Shown here piece after piece: positions 21,433-31,325 of a stretch of DNA of 64,000 nt (positions are counted from its first letter, which is position 1; the number at the start of each line of letters is the position of its first letter). Origin of the DNA: Sepiola atlantica (lineage: Eukaryota; Mollusca; Cephalopoda; Sepiida; Sepiolidae); the NCBI GenBank assembly GCA_963556195.1, contig OY744537.1:20004226-20068225 (forward strand), given 5' to 3'. The position numbers and the translations under genes were made by a program. The notes under the pieces were generated by a model that saw nothing but the letters and a program-made list of their open reading frames with translations, was not told where the DNA came from and ran no database searches.

Positions 21433-22039
21433 AACGTATATACATTAAATTTGAAAACAACAAAAATCCGTTGAAAGCCATTAATAAAATGTAAATATTT
21501 TTATAAATTTTTTCTCTATCACTTTTGTCTGAAAATTGTCGGCTATAAAACCTTTCTCTTTTATTAGTAAAAGTTACCATTTTTTTTAGTCCTTTCACAC
21601 ATTTGTCATGATTTTCAAATTAAAAATAATAAAAACAGACGTTTCTAAGAACTTGCCCCATTTTATAATATATATGAATAAATATTAAATTATTTATACC
21701 TACATACGCCGGCGTTTCACGCTTTCGCCCTATCCCTACGGTTATCAGAAATTATCACGTGATACAGTGAAAAGTAAGTTCTATTTAGACTAAAATACAG
21801 CGGGCAGTAAACGACAGGCAGTCTAGAGGGTTCGACGTACGTCATCAGAAACTTGCTTATAACAAAGTGACAGTCTGTTTTTGAATATCTCCGAACAGTG
21901 CTCAACTTAAATTTCTTAAAGAGGCTTTATAATAATAATATTTATAAATAGATATTAAATTATTTATATCTACATACGCTGGCGTTTCAAGATTACGCTC
22001 TCATAAGTGTAGGAAGTGAACCCGTTTCACCGAGTCAAC

Positions 22040-22042
<3 letters not shown>
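21433..22042. other. AT-rich with a short duplicated block
   Basis: 21672-21735 and 21948-22000 share TAAATTATTTATA...CTACATACGC...GGCGTTTCA, a direct duplication of about 50 bp. Otherwise nothing recognised. Confidence 0.45.
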
Positions 22043-22112
<70 letters not shown>

Positions 22113-22254
22113 AGATAATATATATATATATATATATCAAGATAATATATATATATCAAATATTATATATATATATGAAATATTACATATATATATATAT
22201 ATGAAATATTACATATATATATATTAAATATTAAATATTACATACATATATATA

Positions 22255-22296
<42 letters not shown>

Positions 22297-22336
22297 TACA
22301 TATATATATATTAAATATTACATATATATATATATA
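22043..22336. repeat. TA microsatellite with interspersed AAATATTA units
   Basis: TA tract followed by repeated CAAGATAATATA- and GAAATATTACATA-type units separated by TA runs. Confidence 0.93.
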
Positions 22337-22427
22337 TAAAGAGGTGTACTAAAAGCGAACTTTTAGGAAAGGTAAAACCCTATTGTGAAGAGTGTACAGC
22401 TCAATATCCAGGATAGAGCAAGTAGAA

Positions 22428-22848
22428 ATGAAGGAGAATGGAAAGGAATTAGAGAAAGCAAAAGCCAAATCAAAATTCAATTCAAAAGTTCAAAGCAAGG
22501 TATATTCCGCAAAAAGGCAATTTATTCAAGTTAAATTTTCCTTAAGCCAGGCTTTTCAAAGATCAAAATCTTATCATCAGAGGAAGTCGCTGGGATAGAT
22601 AAGTTGGCAATGGCTAATATTTAAAATTTGAAAAAATAAAATAAAAGTTGTAGGGAAAGAAACGCAGGGGAAAACTGTGCCAAGGTGCAAGCAAATGTCC
22701 GATTGCCAAAAAGTCCGGTGTCGAAGAGTCCAGCGGAGAGAATAAGATGTAGATAGGTAGGTCGTTAGAAGCACGAGAAATAATGAGAGAGGTTTCAAAG
22801 TTAAATTCCAAGAAGCCGCAACTTCAGGTACGGCGAAAATAGAAAATC
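22428..22848 (-). repeat. Penelope terminal repeat (left), inverted relative to right
   Basis: Reverse complement of 27223-27644 with only scattered substitutions and small indels, starting at ATGAAGGAGAATGG and ending at GAAAATAGAAAATC. Carries the hammerhead motif at 22538-22585. Confidence 0.9.
22538..22585 (-). ncRNA. Candidate hammerhead ribozyme in left Penelope repeat
   Basis: Minus strand: stem I TTCCT (22585-22581), core CTGATGA (22580-22574), stem II AAGAT/ATCTT with loop TTTG and a flanking T-T mismatch, GAA, stem III AAGC/GCTT with loop CTG, A at the cleavage position, stem I return AGGAA (22542-22538). All five stem I pairs are Watson-Crick. The unpaired 10.1-11.1 position is a weakness. 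Penelope-like terminal repeats are known to encode such motifs. Confidence 0.65.
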
Positions 22849-24593
22849 CAAAAAGGGTAAAAAGTCCAATAAGAGGTACATTCGATGATGCAGGCAGGCG
22901 TCAGAGGAGATTAAGATGGAAAATATTCGCCATTAAAGATACTTCCCGGGCAGAGATGACAAAGGAAAGTGTTCAAAAGTGGGAAAAAGGGGCAGCGAGA
23001 ATGTTTAAAGTCTGCCCAGTTAAGAAAGCCGGCTATAAATGAAGAAAAGCAAAGACAGTGAAAACAAGGATATAATATGCGACCAGTAGGCAAGGGAGGA
23101 AACGGGTAAGGGGTGTGTGTGTGTGAGGAGAGAGGGACGGGTACGAGGAAAGAGAGGGGGGAGGAGAAAGGGAGCGATGCGGTGAAGGAATGCGGATAAA
23201 ACTAAGAGTGTGAAAGTGGGGGGGGGGGGTGAAACATAAAGTTGAAATTGGAAGTTAGCGCGAAATAGGATTCAACTAGAAAAGGGGAAGAAAGGAGTGG
23301 GGGTAAGTTAACGAATGTTAGGATAAGGGGTTAAAATATCAGAATATGTATAAGAACAGAGTTCGGGGTTTGAATGTTTAATCAAATGACCTTAGATATA
23401 AACAATGAGGCAAAATATATATGAAGGGTAGGACTAGAAAAATGAGTTAAAAATTAAAAGAGTAAAGATAAAAATAAAGATAAAAATAGTATAAAAAGTA
23501 GAAATAAGAAAATAAAAGAATAAAGAATGAAAAATAGATAATAAGATTAGTCTTAAGCTCGCAGGGAAAATTAAGGATTGACCGAAAGAATAAAAAATAA
23601 AAAATAAAAAAATAATAAAAATAAGATACTAATAATAGAATGAGGGAAAAGTCGATAAGATTGGAGCTCAAGAATGAAAATTAGAATAAGGAAAAAGAAA
23701 AAGGAAAACAAGACCTCGAGAGGATATCCGGAATGGGAATCTCCAAGGAGGAAAAAATATGGGTTGAAGTAAATAAGCAGTTACGGGATGCAATTTCAAA
23801 TAGATATGGGAAAATATAAACTTTGAAATTTTATTCAAAAAAGTTATATGGAGGTTAATTAAGAAAATTGTTAAATAGGTTAGTGAAGGCCGGAAGAAGT
23901 AAGAGATATACAAGGTTAAAGAAGTGATAAAGGATTAAGCCAGAGGGAGAGTGGAGATCACAGTTAAAAGTAAATACTATGGGGGTTAAAAGATGTAGAG
24001 CGAGGGCGGGTTGGGGGTTGAGTAGTTTGAGAGAGATGTGCGAAGGGCGAAGTAAAACAAGGGGGGAATAATCGAGGCTATTAAAAGAGTGAGAAGAATT
24101 ATTTAGAAGTAAAACCAGGAGGGGAAGAATAATTAGAGTGCACAGTGGAAACAGTAAGGAGTTCGATATCGAGGTGTGCAAAGGGGATATGGAGTAGTTA
24201 AGGCTAATCAACAAGTAAATAAAAGGGCTAGGATATAATATGAATAGAGTGGGTTAGTTATCACGTTGAAAGGGAAAAGAATGAAGAATGGAAGTGTTGA
24301 AGGGAAGCGGACGAATGCATTAAAAGAAGTTAAACGGGAAAGAAAATGGAAAGCCAAATAAAGTTATACAGTTAAGGAGGTTAAGTGGAAAGATTTAGGG
24401 GGTAATGGAAGAAAGGTGTTAAAACTAAGGGAAATGTGAAGCTAACGGAGTTTATGGGTAATTTAATTAAGTTAAGAGAAGGTTAAAGGGATGAGGGAGA
24501 TATAAGTAGAGACCATAGAACAACAGGAATTAGAACTATCAGAAAGGGGATTCGAGATGTAAGGAGGGAAAATCCGAGATGAAGGGAGGGTAT
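22849..24593. other. Pyrimidine-rich 3' region of the Penelope-like element
   Basis: On the element's strand this is long C/T-rich, A-rich low-complexity sequence with no motif-bearing frame. A similar C/T-rich segment precedes the retroelement-like end at 28195-28795. Confidence 0.55.
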
Positions 24594-27080
24594 TTAATCA
24601 AATGGGGGAGGGGTGTCTGGGGGATTATTATGGTTGCTATACCTGAATTTACGTTTATGCCTGCAACTGGAGATAAGTTCATTCTTAGAATTAATAATAT
24701 TTTTAGATTTAGTAGCAGTAGCTATCATAAAGGTTTCCAGAGTACAAAGTTGGCAATGGGATGCTCCAGGGGTATATGATTTGGACTTTTTAAGTATTGA
24801 CCAGTGAAGTGAATAGGGAGTATTTTTAAGATTGAGGTTTCTAATTAGATTGGAAAGTGAAGTGCCTGTGCTGTTATCGCTACTATTTTTAAAGGAATAT
24901 ATATGGTTAGAGATCCGGGTCTTAATGGGGAAAGAGGACGCCCCAATATATGTGTGTATCTTGAAGGGTGGTGCTATAGTTGCATTGAGATTGCTAATGG
25001 TATTAGAAGAGATTTGGGTTTGGAGATCCAAGTTATGCGAGGAAAGTTGTTTGGAGAAGTGGGGTGGAGCGGATATGGGGGAAATGTGAGTTGGCCCATG
25101 AGCACTATCTATTATTGGGGGTGCTTGGTTAGAGGTATGGCTGTATAAGCGGGAGTTTAGAGTAGAAGCGGATTGGGGTTGCGGGGGGATCCGGAGTTCG
25201 GGTGGAGTATGGGAACTGTGATTACTCACAACATTGGTGGAGCGGAGGAATTGTTTAACAGTACAAGCGTATATTACGTCCTTCTGTACACAGTTGTTGT
25301 TAAGGGGACAATCTCTAGGTTTACGGCAGTTACAAGTGGTGAGGGATGTGGTGGGTGGTTGCTGTTGGATATGTTTGATTTTCCTATTGTTAGAGGTTAT
25401 GATAGTTTGTTCAATATTGGGCATAGTAGAGTATGATATTTTAATAGAATTTCTGTTAAGGATAGTGCTATATCTGTGGGGATGCTTAAAAGATCTGTCT
25501 AAGATTTGGAAAAATTCTTTAGGTATATTGGTTTTAACATTACTGCTGAAAGGCGGATTAAACCAAATGTTATTCTTTCTTCTAAGTTTTTTTCTTTGTT
25601 TGTGCGAATGTGGGTCTACCCGATTATCAATATCTTTAGTTCCTATGGGCTTATTAGAGGGTGTTTTGATTATCTTAGGTGCTGATGAGTTAAACTTTTT
25701 ATTTCTGTGTGTGGTCATGTTGTGTGTAATAATGCCTGAAGATTTGTTAACTTGAGTAAGGGGGTTGCAGTTATATTTAATTTTGTGATTGTAGCCTGAG
25801 TTAAGCAAAGCATTATTGTAAAAGCTAGAATTTTGATCGAAGATAGATTTATTCGCAGATAGCTTAGAGATTCTATTAGATACTGAGGGGACTATTGAGT
25901 TTATGATGGATTTAGGGTGGTTAGATAGGCTATGTACGTAGAAAAGGGTTAAGTTAGGTTTATGGTATGGGCTGAAGGTTCCCGAGTTAAGATCTAATGT
26001 AAGGTCAAGAAAGTTGGATATTCTTTTCTCAGGTTCCCCTGTAATGGTCAAACCAAAGTTTTTAAAGAAGTTATGCCGGTTTTTGATAGTGTTGTTATAT
26101 TGTCTCGATCTCTCCCCAGACACAAACAGGGCATCGTCCCTATACAACCCACCCTGTAAGTGTCCAAAATTAAACCCCAATTCTCTCATCAGGTACAAAC
26201 CTACCAGGTCAGTGACCTGGGCAGAGTCTGAGGCCCCCATGGTAATGTCAAAGTTATTGGGGGTGTCCTTCCTAGTCCAAAGCTTATTATCAAATTCTAG
26301 TAGGGATCTTCTGGCTAATATTATTAGTTTAATCTCTATGTCAGTAATGTCAGAATTATTTTTGGCGAAGATTAATGCTTTGTTAAGTAAGATAGGGGAA
26401 ATGGATTGGTAATAATTATTAATGTCGAATGTTATGAAGTTCAAGTTAGGTTTAGACTTATCAATGAGGTTAAGGAACCAGGTAGTAACCTCATCTGAGG
26501 ATTGCCAAAGAGTGTAACGAATTTTTTCTTTCAAGGTAGGGATAATTCTATCCAAGATTTTCTTGCTTATGATGCCTAGGTCGGATTTAGAGGGGCATAT
26601 TAGTCTGATGGTAGGGTTTTCTTGGAAATTATTTTTATGGTCCTTCAAGGTAAATCTAGGTATTGCAGGGGTTAAAGTTTCTGCGTAGTTGAGGACATTC
26701 AAAGATGTTAGTATGGATTTAGCCTCATTGTTTATACTAGCCAGGGTATCGTAAGATGTGCTTTTGTAAGATTTATTTAATTCTTTGTAGATTAAGGATT
26801 TGTATTGACTATATTTCAGTTTGTAAAAATTCTTAGTTTTATCCGATGGGACAATTATATCTGGGTGTTTCTTAATATTGTTAGTAAACTTGTTGATTTT
26901 TTTTATGATGGGATTGAGGTGTTTATTGTGTCTTTTGAATTTGATGCGACTAATGAGGTCAAATAGGTCATTTTCGAAATTATTGAGGTGTTCATTTTGT
27001 TTAGGGAAGGAGGAGGTTTTGAGACCGTACCTGGAGGCAGCTGATTTTTCCAATTTCTTCAGTTCCCTAGAGGAGTTCAT
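24594..27080 (-). CDS. Penelope-like reverse transcriptase with GIY-YIG endonuclease
   Basis: 828 codons. Order: DIIVPSDKTKNFYKL (about 75-90), a block typical of this family; RFTLKDHKNNF...PTIRLICPSKSD (about 140-165), the template-grip region; motif A FDINNYYQSI with catalytic Asp219; motif C YRDD at 313-316 (Arg in place of the usual Ala or Val of YxDD, a variant I recall in marine-invertebrate members); YHKPNLTLFYVHSLSNHPKS thumb block; Cys-rich CNCRKPRDCPLNNNC (583-597); VIY at 602-604 and YIG at 711-713 with TRISNH after it, the GIY-YIG nuclease; CQLCTLE near 775. About 105 residues, Ser/Pro/His-rich, separate the VIY and YIG strands. Upstream of the ATG another frame reads VRWKAFHHDMNHKTSS, so the true start may lie upstream across a frameshift. 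It would copy its own RNA by target-primed synthesis. Confidence 0.88.
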   Translation of the reverse strand: MNSSRELKKLEKSAASRYGLKTSSFPKQNEHLNNFENDLFDLISRIKFKRHNKHLNPIIKKINKFTNNIKKHPDIIVPSDKTKNFYKLKYSQYKSLIYKELNKSYKSTSYDTLASINNEAKSILTSLNVLNYAETLTPAIPRFTLKDHKNNFQENPTIRLICPSKSDLGIISKKILDRIIPTLKEKIRYTLWQSSDEVTTWFLNLIDKSKPNLNFITFDINNYYQSISPILLNKALIFAKNNSDITDIEIKLIILARRSLLEFDNKLWTRKDTPNNFDITMGASDSAQVTDLVGLYLMRELGFNFGHLQGGLYRDDALFVSGERSRQYNNTIKNRHNFFKNFGLTITGEPEKRISNFLDLTLDLNSGTFSPYHKPNLTLFYVHSLSNHPKSIINSIVPSVSNRISKLSANKSIFDQNSSFYNNALLNSGYNHKIKYNCNPLTQVNKSSGIITHNMTTHRNKKFNSSAPKIIKTPSNKPIGTKDIDNRVDPHSHKQRKKLRRKNNIWFNPPFSSNVKTNIPKEFFQILDRSFKHPHRYSTILNRNSIKISYSTMPNIEQTIITSNNRKIKHIQQQPPTTSLTTCNCRKPRDCPLNNNCVQKDVIYACTVKQFLRSTNVVSNHSSHTPPELRIPPQPQSASTLNSRLYSHTSNQAPPIIDSAHGPTHISPISAPPHFSKQLSSHNLDLQTQISSNTISNLNATIAPPFKIHTYIGASSFPIKTRISNHIYSFKNSSDNSTGTSLSNLIRNLNLKNTPYSLHWSILKKSKSYTPGASHCQLCTLETFMIATATKSKNIINSKNELISSCRHKRKFRYSNHNNPPDTPPPFD

Positions 27081-27222
27081 AGGTAGTGTAGATCCAAAGT
27101 GGGTAGAAGTGAGGAATTGCTGGAGTCAGTTTGGTGGGAGGAGGTTTTGTGGTTCATGTCATGGTGAAATGCTTTCCATCTAACGTTAGTGATGAACTTC
27201 TTCACAGATTGGATAAGCTTGC

Positions 27223-27644
27223 AGATTTTCTATTTTCGCCGTACCTGAAGTTGCCGCTTCTTGGAATTTAACTTTGAAACCTCTCTCATTATTTCTCGTG
27301 CCTCTAACGACCTACCTATCTACATCTTATTCTCTCCGCTGGACTCTTCGACACCGGACTTTTTGGCAATCGGACATTTGCTTGCACCTTGGCACAGTTT
27401 TGCCCTGCGTTTCTTTCCCTACAACTTTTATTTTATTTTTTCAAATTTTAAATCTTGGCCATTGCCAACTTATCTATCCCAGCGACTTCCTCTGATGATA
27501 AGATTTTGATCTTTGAAAAGCCTGGCTTAGGGAAAATTTAACTTGAATAAATTGCCTTTTTGCGGAATATACCTTGCTTTGAACTTTTGAATTGAATTTT
27601 GATTTGGCTTTTGCTTTCTCTAATTCCTTTCCATTCTCCTTCAT
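27223..27644 (+). repeat. Penelope terminal repeat (right)
   Basis: 422 bp. It encodes a spurious plus frame of about 80 codons, also present in reverse at 22577-22811, which confirms the inverted duplication. Ends in CATTCTCCTTCAT next to a TA tract. Confidence 0.9.
27487..27534 (+). ncRNA. Candidate hammerhead ribozyme in right Penelope repeat
   Basis: Stem I TTCCT 27487-27491; core CTGATGA 27492-27498; stem II AAGAT 27500-27504 and ATCTT 27509-27513; GAA 27515-27517; stem III AAGC 27518-27521 and GCTT 27525-27528; A 27529; stem I return GGGAA 27530-27534. Differs from the left copy in stem I, where a U-A pair becomes U-G and so stays paired. It lies on the opposite strand to the coding frame, as expected for an inverted terminal repeat. 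Confidence 0.62.
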
Positions 27645-28154
27645 TATATATATATATAAAAGATTACATATATATATATTAAACATTACATATACATATA
27701 TAGTCATTCACAGACAGATGATTTCGCTGTAATACTGCTCTTCAATGTGGCTAGTCAAGCAAGTGCTTCAAGTCAGGTTCAAAACTCGACCGTGTAGATG
27801 ACAGTCGGCGCTCCTAACCTCTTGACTATCATTCAGCGAAATCTCAATGTAAACATTATCAATTGCATGAGGGCTTCATTTTTTTTTTTACACAAATAGC
27901 AACGCATTATAAGCTGATCGTAGTTTGCGATTTCACTTAAAGATCTTAACCCGGCATATTTTAACCATCCGCAGATAGACTGGACTGTTTCGCTGTATCA
28001 CAACTTTTAAGTGTGGCTAGACAAACAAATGCATCAAACTGGGATCGTAGCTCGATCGTCCAAATTAAACTCGGCGCTCCTAACCCGTTAACTATCAATT
28101 GTCACAATTTATGAATCTTTTAATGAAATCAAAGTAGAATAAATAGTGCTACTA
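27645..28154 (+). mobile_element. Two direct copies of a tRNA-like SINE-type sequence
   Basis: 27700-27850 and 27960-28110 are related: TTTCGCTGTA...AATGTGGCTAGTCAAGCA (A-box-like), GGTTCAAAACTCGACC (B-box-like), and CGGCGCTCCTAACC with a terminal TTGACTATCA block. The second copy is more diverged. The box order and ~35 bp spacing suggest tRNA ancestry, but no cloverleaf folds. Confidence 0.4.
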
Positions 28155-28186
28155 GCTGTGACCCAACGGGTCACGGTTACGTCTAG
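28155..28186 (+). mobile_element. Helitron-like 3' terminus
   Basis: A perfect hairpin GTGACCC-AAC-GGGTCAC (28158-28174), an 8-nt spacer, then CTAG (28183-28186) followed by T. This is the Helitron 3' layout (hairpin, then CTRR, inserted before T). Neither the TC-starting 5' end nor a Rep/helicase gene was found, so the element is non-autonomous or a fragment. Confidence 0.55.
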
Positions 28187-28194
28187 TATATATA

Positions 28195-28795
28195 TATATA
28201 TTCCCCCTCTCATCTATTTTCTCCCATACCTCTTCTTAAATTCCCTCATTTTCTCCAAACGCTCTCTAAGACCATAACTTTCGCCCATCCACCAAAATCA
28301 CAGCCCCCCTCCCTCTCTACCCATCCCCATTTTCCCTGCATACACCCCCCACACACAAACATTCCAACTCACTCTTCCCCTTCAATCTCGACCACAGCCA
28401 TCTGGTCAAACACCCCCTCCCCCTCTTCCTCCAATCTCTCTCTGCCATCCATTTTACCCCTGCTCATCCCCCACCTCTTTCTCTCATCGCCAGCCACAGT
28501 AGTCCTTGCTCCCTCCACCCTTCCCCTTTTTTCTCCCACTCATTTTCATTCTCTAACAAGTACGGACGTCCAGCAAGACGCTGCCATTATTTTTCATTTT
28601 ATTTTATTTTTCTTCCCAACATGTCTACCCTACATGTATCTGTGCTTGCATGATATCTTTTCCCTATATCATCATCCTGATGAAGTCTTATAAATAAAGA
28701 CGAAACGTTGATGTACACATAAAAAACATCCAGTTTTTGGTTTATCTTTTTCATTTTACCATCACGTCGGATTACCTTCATCCTTCTCTTCCCAT
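28195..28795 (+). mobile_element. Penelope-like 3' end fragment
   Basis: C/T-rich stretch to about 28560, then unique sequence with CCTGATGAAGTC...AAAGACGAAACGTTGATG and a terminal ATCCTTCTCTTCCC running into a TA tract. Organisation parallels the 3' part of the 22.4-27.6 kb element without sharing obvious sequence. No coding sequence. Confidence 0.45.
28673..28713 (+). ncRNA. Minimal hammerhead-like motif
   Basis: Stem I CATC (28673-28676)/GATG (28710-28713), core CTGATGA, stem II GTCTT/AAGAC with loop ATAAATA and one extra A, GAAA, then CGTT. Stem III could form only 2 bp with no loop, so cleavage would need dimerisation, as proposed for minimal type-I forms in other retroelements. Plausible, not strong. 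Confidence 0.4.
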
Positions 28796-28909
28796 ATATA
28801 TATATATATTAGTACTTCATGTATCCACATAAAATATTATAAGGAGATATAATTTTTTATGTGTCAGTTTTCAGTATTTACTTCAACAGTGCTCGATACG
28901 TAAGTAGAG

Positions 28910-28910
<1 letters not shown>

Positions 28911-28993
<83 letters not shown>
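28911..28993. repeat. (TA)n microsatellite
   Basis: Uninterrupted TA tract adjoining the truncated start of element copy C. Confidence 0.95.
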
Positions 28994-28994
<1 letters not shown>

Positions 28995-28997
<3 letters not shown>

Positions 28998-29190
28998 TTC
29001 CCGAAACAGTTTTTCATGGTAAACAACTGATGATCCCTTAAAATAGTGTTAGAAACAAACTAATATAATAACTGTAAAAAATAAATTGACTTACATGAGT
29101 GTTTTTCCACTGAAAGACTTGGGACTATAAGTTTTTTTAATTAAAATTTTTTTTTTTTTTAATATAGTTTTAATGGTTGAGAAACTTCCA

Positions 29191-29196
<6 letters not shown>
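28995..29196 (+). repeat. TA-tailed interspersed element, copy C (5'-truncated)
   Basis: Same 200 bp 3' portion as copies A and B, starting AAATTCCCGAAACAG and ending CAAGACTATATA. It shows TA tracts on both sides. Confidence 0.8.

Positions 29197-29272
<76 letters not shown>
29197..29272. repeat. (TA)n microsatellite (tail of copy C)
   Basis: Uninterrupted TA tract. Confidence 0.95.
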
Positions 29273-29273
<1 letters not shown>

Positions 29274-29839
29274 CGTTTGGCCTATGTGCACTTTTACGTA
29301 CCAAACAAATTAGTTTAACCCTGACCATTCGTTTATATTTGCATTTATATAAAACCTGTATCCGGTTCTGTTGTTTTTGTTCGATCTTATTTTCAATATT
29401 CATGATTGCTCACGTTTTCTGACACCATATATACGCAGTTGTCCCCCTTGTTTCAGTCAACAATTGTAACAAAACAGAAAATGACATGTAACGATAAAAT
29501 AAAGAATTGGTGAGAGATTTTCGCACAATGAGTCATCGCTAAGACAAAGAGGAGTTTATCTGTACTCGATGCCCTTCGCCAGTCTGTGAGAACATTTCAT
29601 TCTCGTTCCCATTGCTGCTGAGCGATTTTTGCCTAGCGCTGTATTTACGCTGCGTATGGACAATTTACAACAAAACTATGACGCCGTAAGACAAAACAAC
29701 CAAACCAAACCTATTTAAGTTCATACCTAAACAAAATGATGTCGTTACAACGTCACATAGACGTTGATACAGCGTTGTATAGAAGTCGTAAAACAGTTAT
29801 AGGGACGTCGTAAAACCCATCGTTGGGCATCAATGTTAC
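29273..29839. other. Non-coding, nothing firm
   Basis: Mixed composition. 29740-29830 has several GACGTCGTAAAAC/AACGTTGTA-like short repeats. No gene seen. Confidence 0.4.
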
Positions 29840-30053
29840 AGTCGATCAGATCTTAGTCAGTACAACTTGGTTGATCACTGCAGTCACTTGAAGATGTGTT
29901 CCATTGTCTGTCTGCGATTTCCACAAGAGCAGTTGCTTGTTGTTGTTGGTTCACACCCGCGGAAGTTGTTGGCTGTCCTTTCAACCTTCGCTCTTTCCCG
30001 GTTCAGGGCCAGCAAGTCCTTCCTTGGGACATCCGTTCCATGTGGGAGATGTT

Positions 30054-30398
30054 GTATCATTGATTGATACACGCCATAAACTGGTATCGTCTTGGCCTTC
30101 GGGGCTTGATTTGCGCCGGTCTATGGGTCTGTCCTGTGCAGTTCTAGGAGGTCCACCCTCCCAGGCTTCGCCTCCCCTCTTTGGGGAGGAGTAAGTTTAT
30201 TGCTTACTGTCTGAGGCGCCCCTACCGGGGAATGCCGACGGGGCTGCCCAGGCAATTTTTAAATGGCCAGAGTGCTCACCTCTCGAGCGCTGGCTTTTAA
30301 CCCCACTTGCTCGACCCGATCTTGGGTCACATCTTACTTGTGGGAGTAAGATAAAACTGGCCTTGTGCCTAACTCCGCGAGGAGTAAATAAACATGTT
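30054..30398 (+). mobile_element. SINE, first unit of a tandem dimer
   Basis: About 345 bp: head GTATCATTGATTGATACACG...TCGTCTTGGCCTTCGGGGC, then the shared body (GTCCTGTGCAGTTCTAGGAG...GGAGTAAGTTTATTGCTTAC...ACGGGGCTGCCCAGGC) and tail ending TAAATAAAC. The head resembles the first stem of U2 only loosely. The body matches the U2-headed SINEs at 3.7-4.4 kb. Confidence 0.8.
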
Positions 30399-30736
30399 GT
30401 ATCATTGATTGATACACGCCATAAACTGGTATCGTCTTGGCCTTCGGGGCTTGATTTGCGCCGGTCTATGGGTCTGTCCTGTGCAGTTCTAGGAGGTCCA
30501 CCCTCCCAGGCTTTGCCTTCCCTCTTTGGGAAGGAGTAAGTTTATTGCTTACTGCCTGAGGCGCCCCTACCGGGGAATGCCGACGGGGCCGCCCAGGCAA
30601 TTTTTAATGGCCAGAGTGCTCACCTCTCGGGCGCTGGCTTTTCAAACCCCACTTTCCGACCCGAGCTTGGGTCACATCTTACTTGTGGGAGTAAGATAAA
30701 CCTGGCCTTGTGCCTAACCTCCTGGGGAGGTAAATA
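30399..30736 (+). mobile_element. SINE, second unit of the dimer
   Basis: Near-identical to the first unit, starting at GTATCATTGATTGATACACG and ending TAAATA. The pair is flanked by AGATGTT at 30047-30053 and 30737-30743, a target-site duplication, so the dimer inserted as a unit or was duplicated after insertion. Confidence 0.8.
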
Positions 30737-30885
30737 AGATGTTCTCTCGGTTCTTGGATAGCTTAATTCAAGTAGTCATTCCATTAATTCCATCTGTCAA
30801 TGTGGTAGTTCTGTGATTGTGTAGGGTCAAGGCTCTCTTTGGTCATTCCACTGCTTCTTGATTTCAATCTATCTCCTGGTTTTCC

Positions 30886-31121
30886 ATGGCTAGATGGGGG
30901 GGGGGTGTCTTCTGTCGGTTTCCTGTTTGTGTTTTTGGAGTCTCGCATGGGCATCCCAAAAACATACAAAAAATATAGAAAATAAAATAACGGAAATAAA
31001 ACAAACCAGTTTTCGCTGGAACTCTGGGATTGTGTCAGGAAATTTCACAGATTTTAAAAAAATGGCGACATATAATGGATATAATAAATTCCATGAAGAT
31101 GTGAAGAAGGTGCATTCATCA
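30886..31121. other. Non-coding
   Basis: Contains a G9-like run near 30895. No recognisable feature. Confidence 0.4.
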
Positions 31122-31325
31122 TCTGTTTTTCCTATGTGTATGTCACTCACATAAAATACAGGTTTAAATATTTCTTGGTTTGGGATTGAGTTATACATTT
31201 TAATTGTTCTAATTAGTCGTAATTTGCAATTAATTCAGCAATTCACCCATCTCTTATTAATTTTCTGTCTATTGCTCTCATCTTCTCTCACTCTGTGTTG
31301 TTTGATCTCCCGCACTTATATTTTG
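31122..31325. repeat. 204-bp dispersed repeat, copy 1
   Basis: CTGTTTTTCCTATGTGTAT through GATCTCCCGCACTTATATTTT. Almost identical to 32810-33011 in the same orientation. No coding or structural signature; family unknown. Confidence 0.85.

Larger units (their letters stand above)
22428..27644 (-). mobile_element. Penelope-like retroelement, near complete
   Basis: Minus-strand element bounded by 421-422 bp inverted repeats (22428-22848 and 27223-27644), with the RT/GIY-YIG frame adjacent to the right repeat and about 1.7 kb of pyrimidine-rich (minus strand) sequence downstream. Terminal repeats in direct or inverted arrangement are a known peculiarity of Penelope-like elements. The right end stops exactly at a TA tract. 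On the left, 22338-22427 is extra sequence before the TA tract. It is the best preserved mobile element in the window and may be recent. Confidence 0.85.
29840..30885 (-). pseudogene. LINE C-terminal fragment split by a SINE dimer
   Basis: On the minus strand, 30053 to about 29880 reads LPHGTDVPRKDLLALNRERA then KVERTANNF and CSCGNRRQTMEHIF, the C-terminal zinc-knuckle region found in jockey/RTE-like LINEs. Codons just upstream (REH) are recovered at 30744 and beyond only after removing the insertion 30054-30736. Upstream codons 30744-30885 contain stops. Dead. Confidence 0.7.

Noticed and set aside
27261..27509. 82-codon plus frame duplicated at 22577-22811 as a conserved small gene
   Set aside because: The duplication is the inverted terminal repeat of the Penelope-like element, and the frame overlaps the ribozyme motif.
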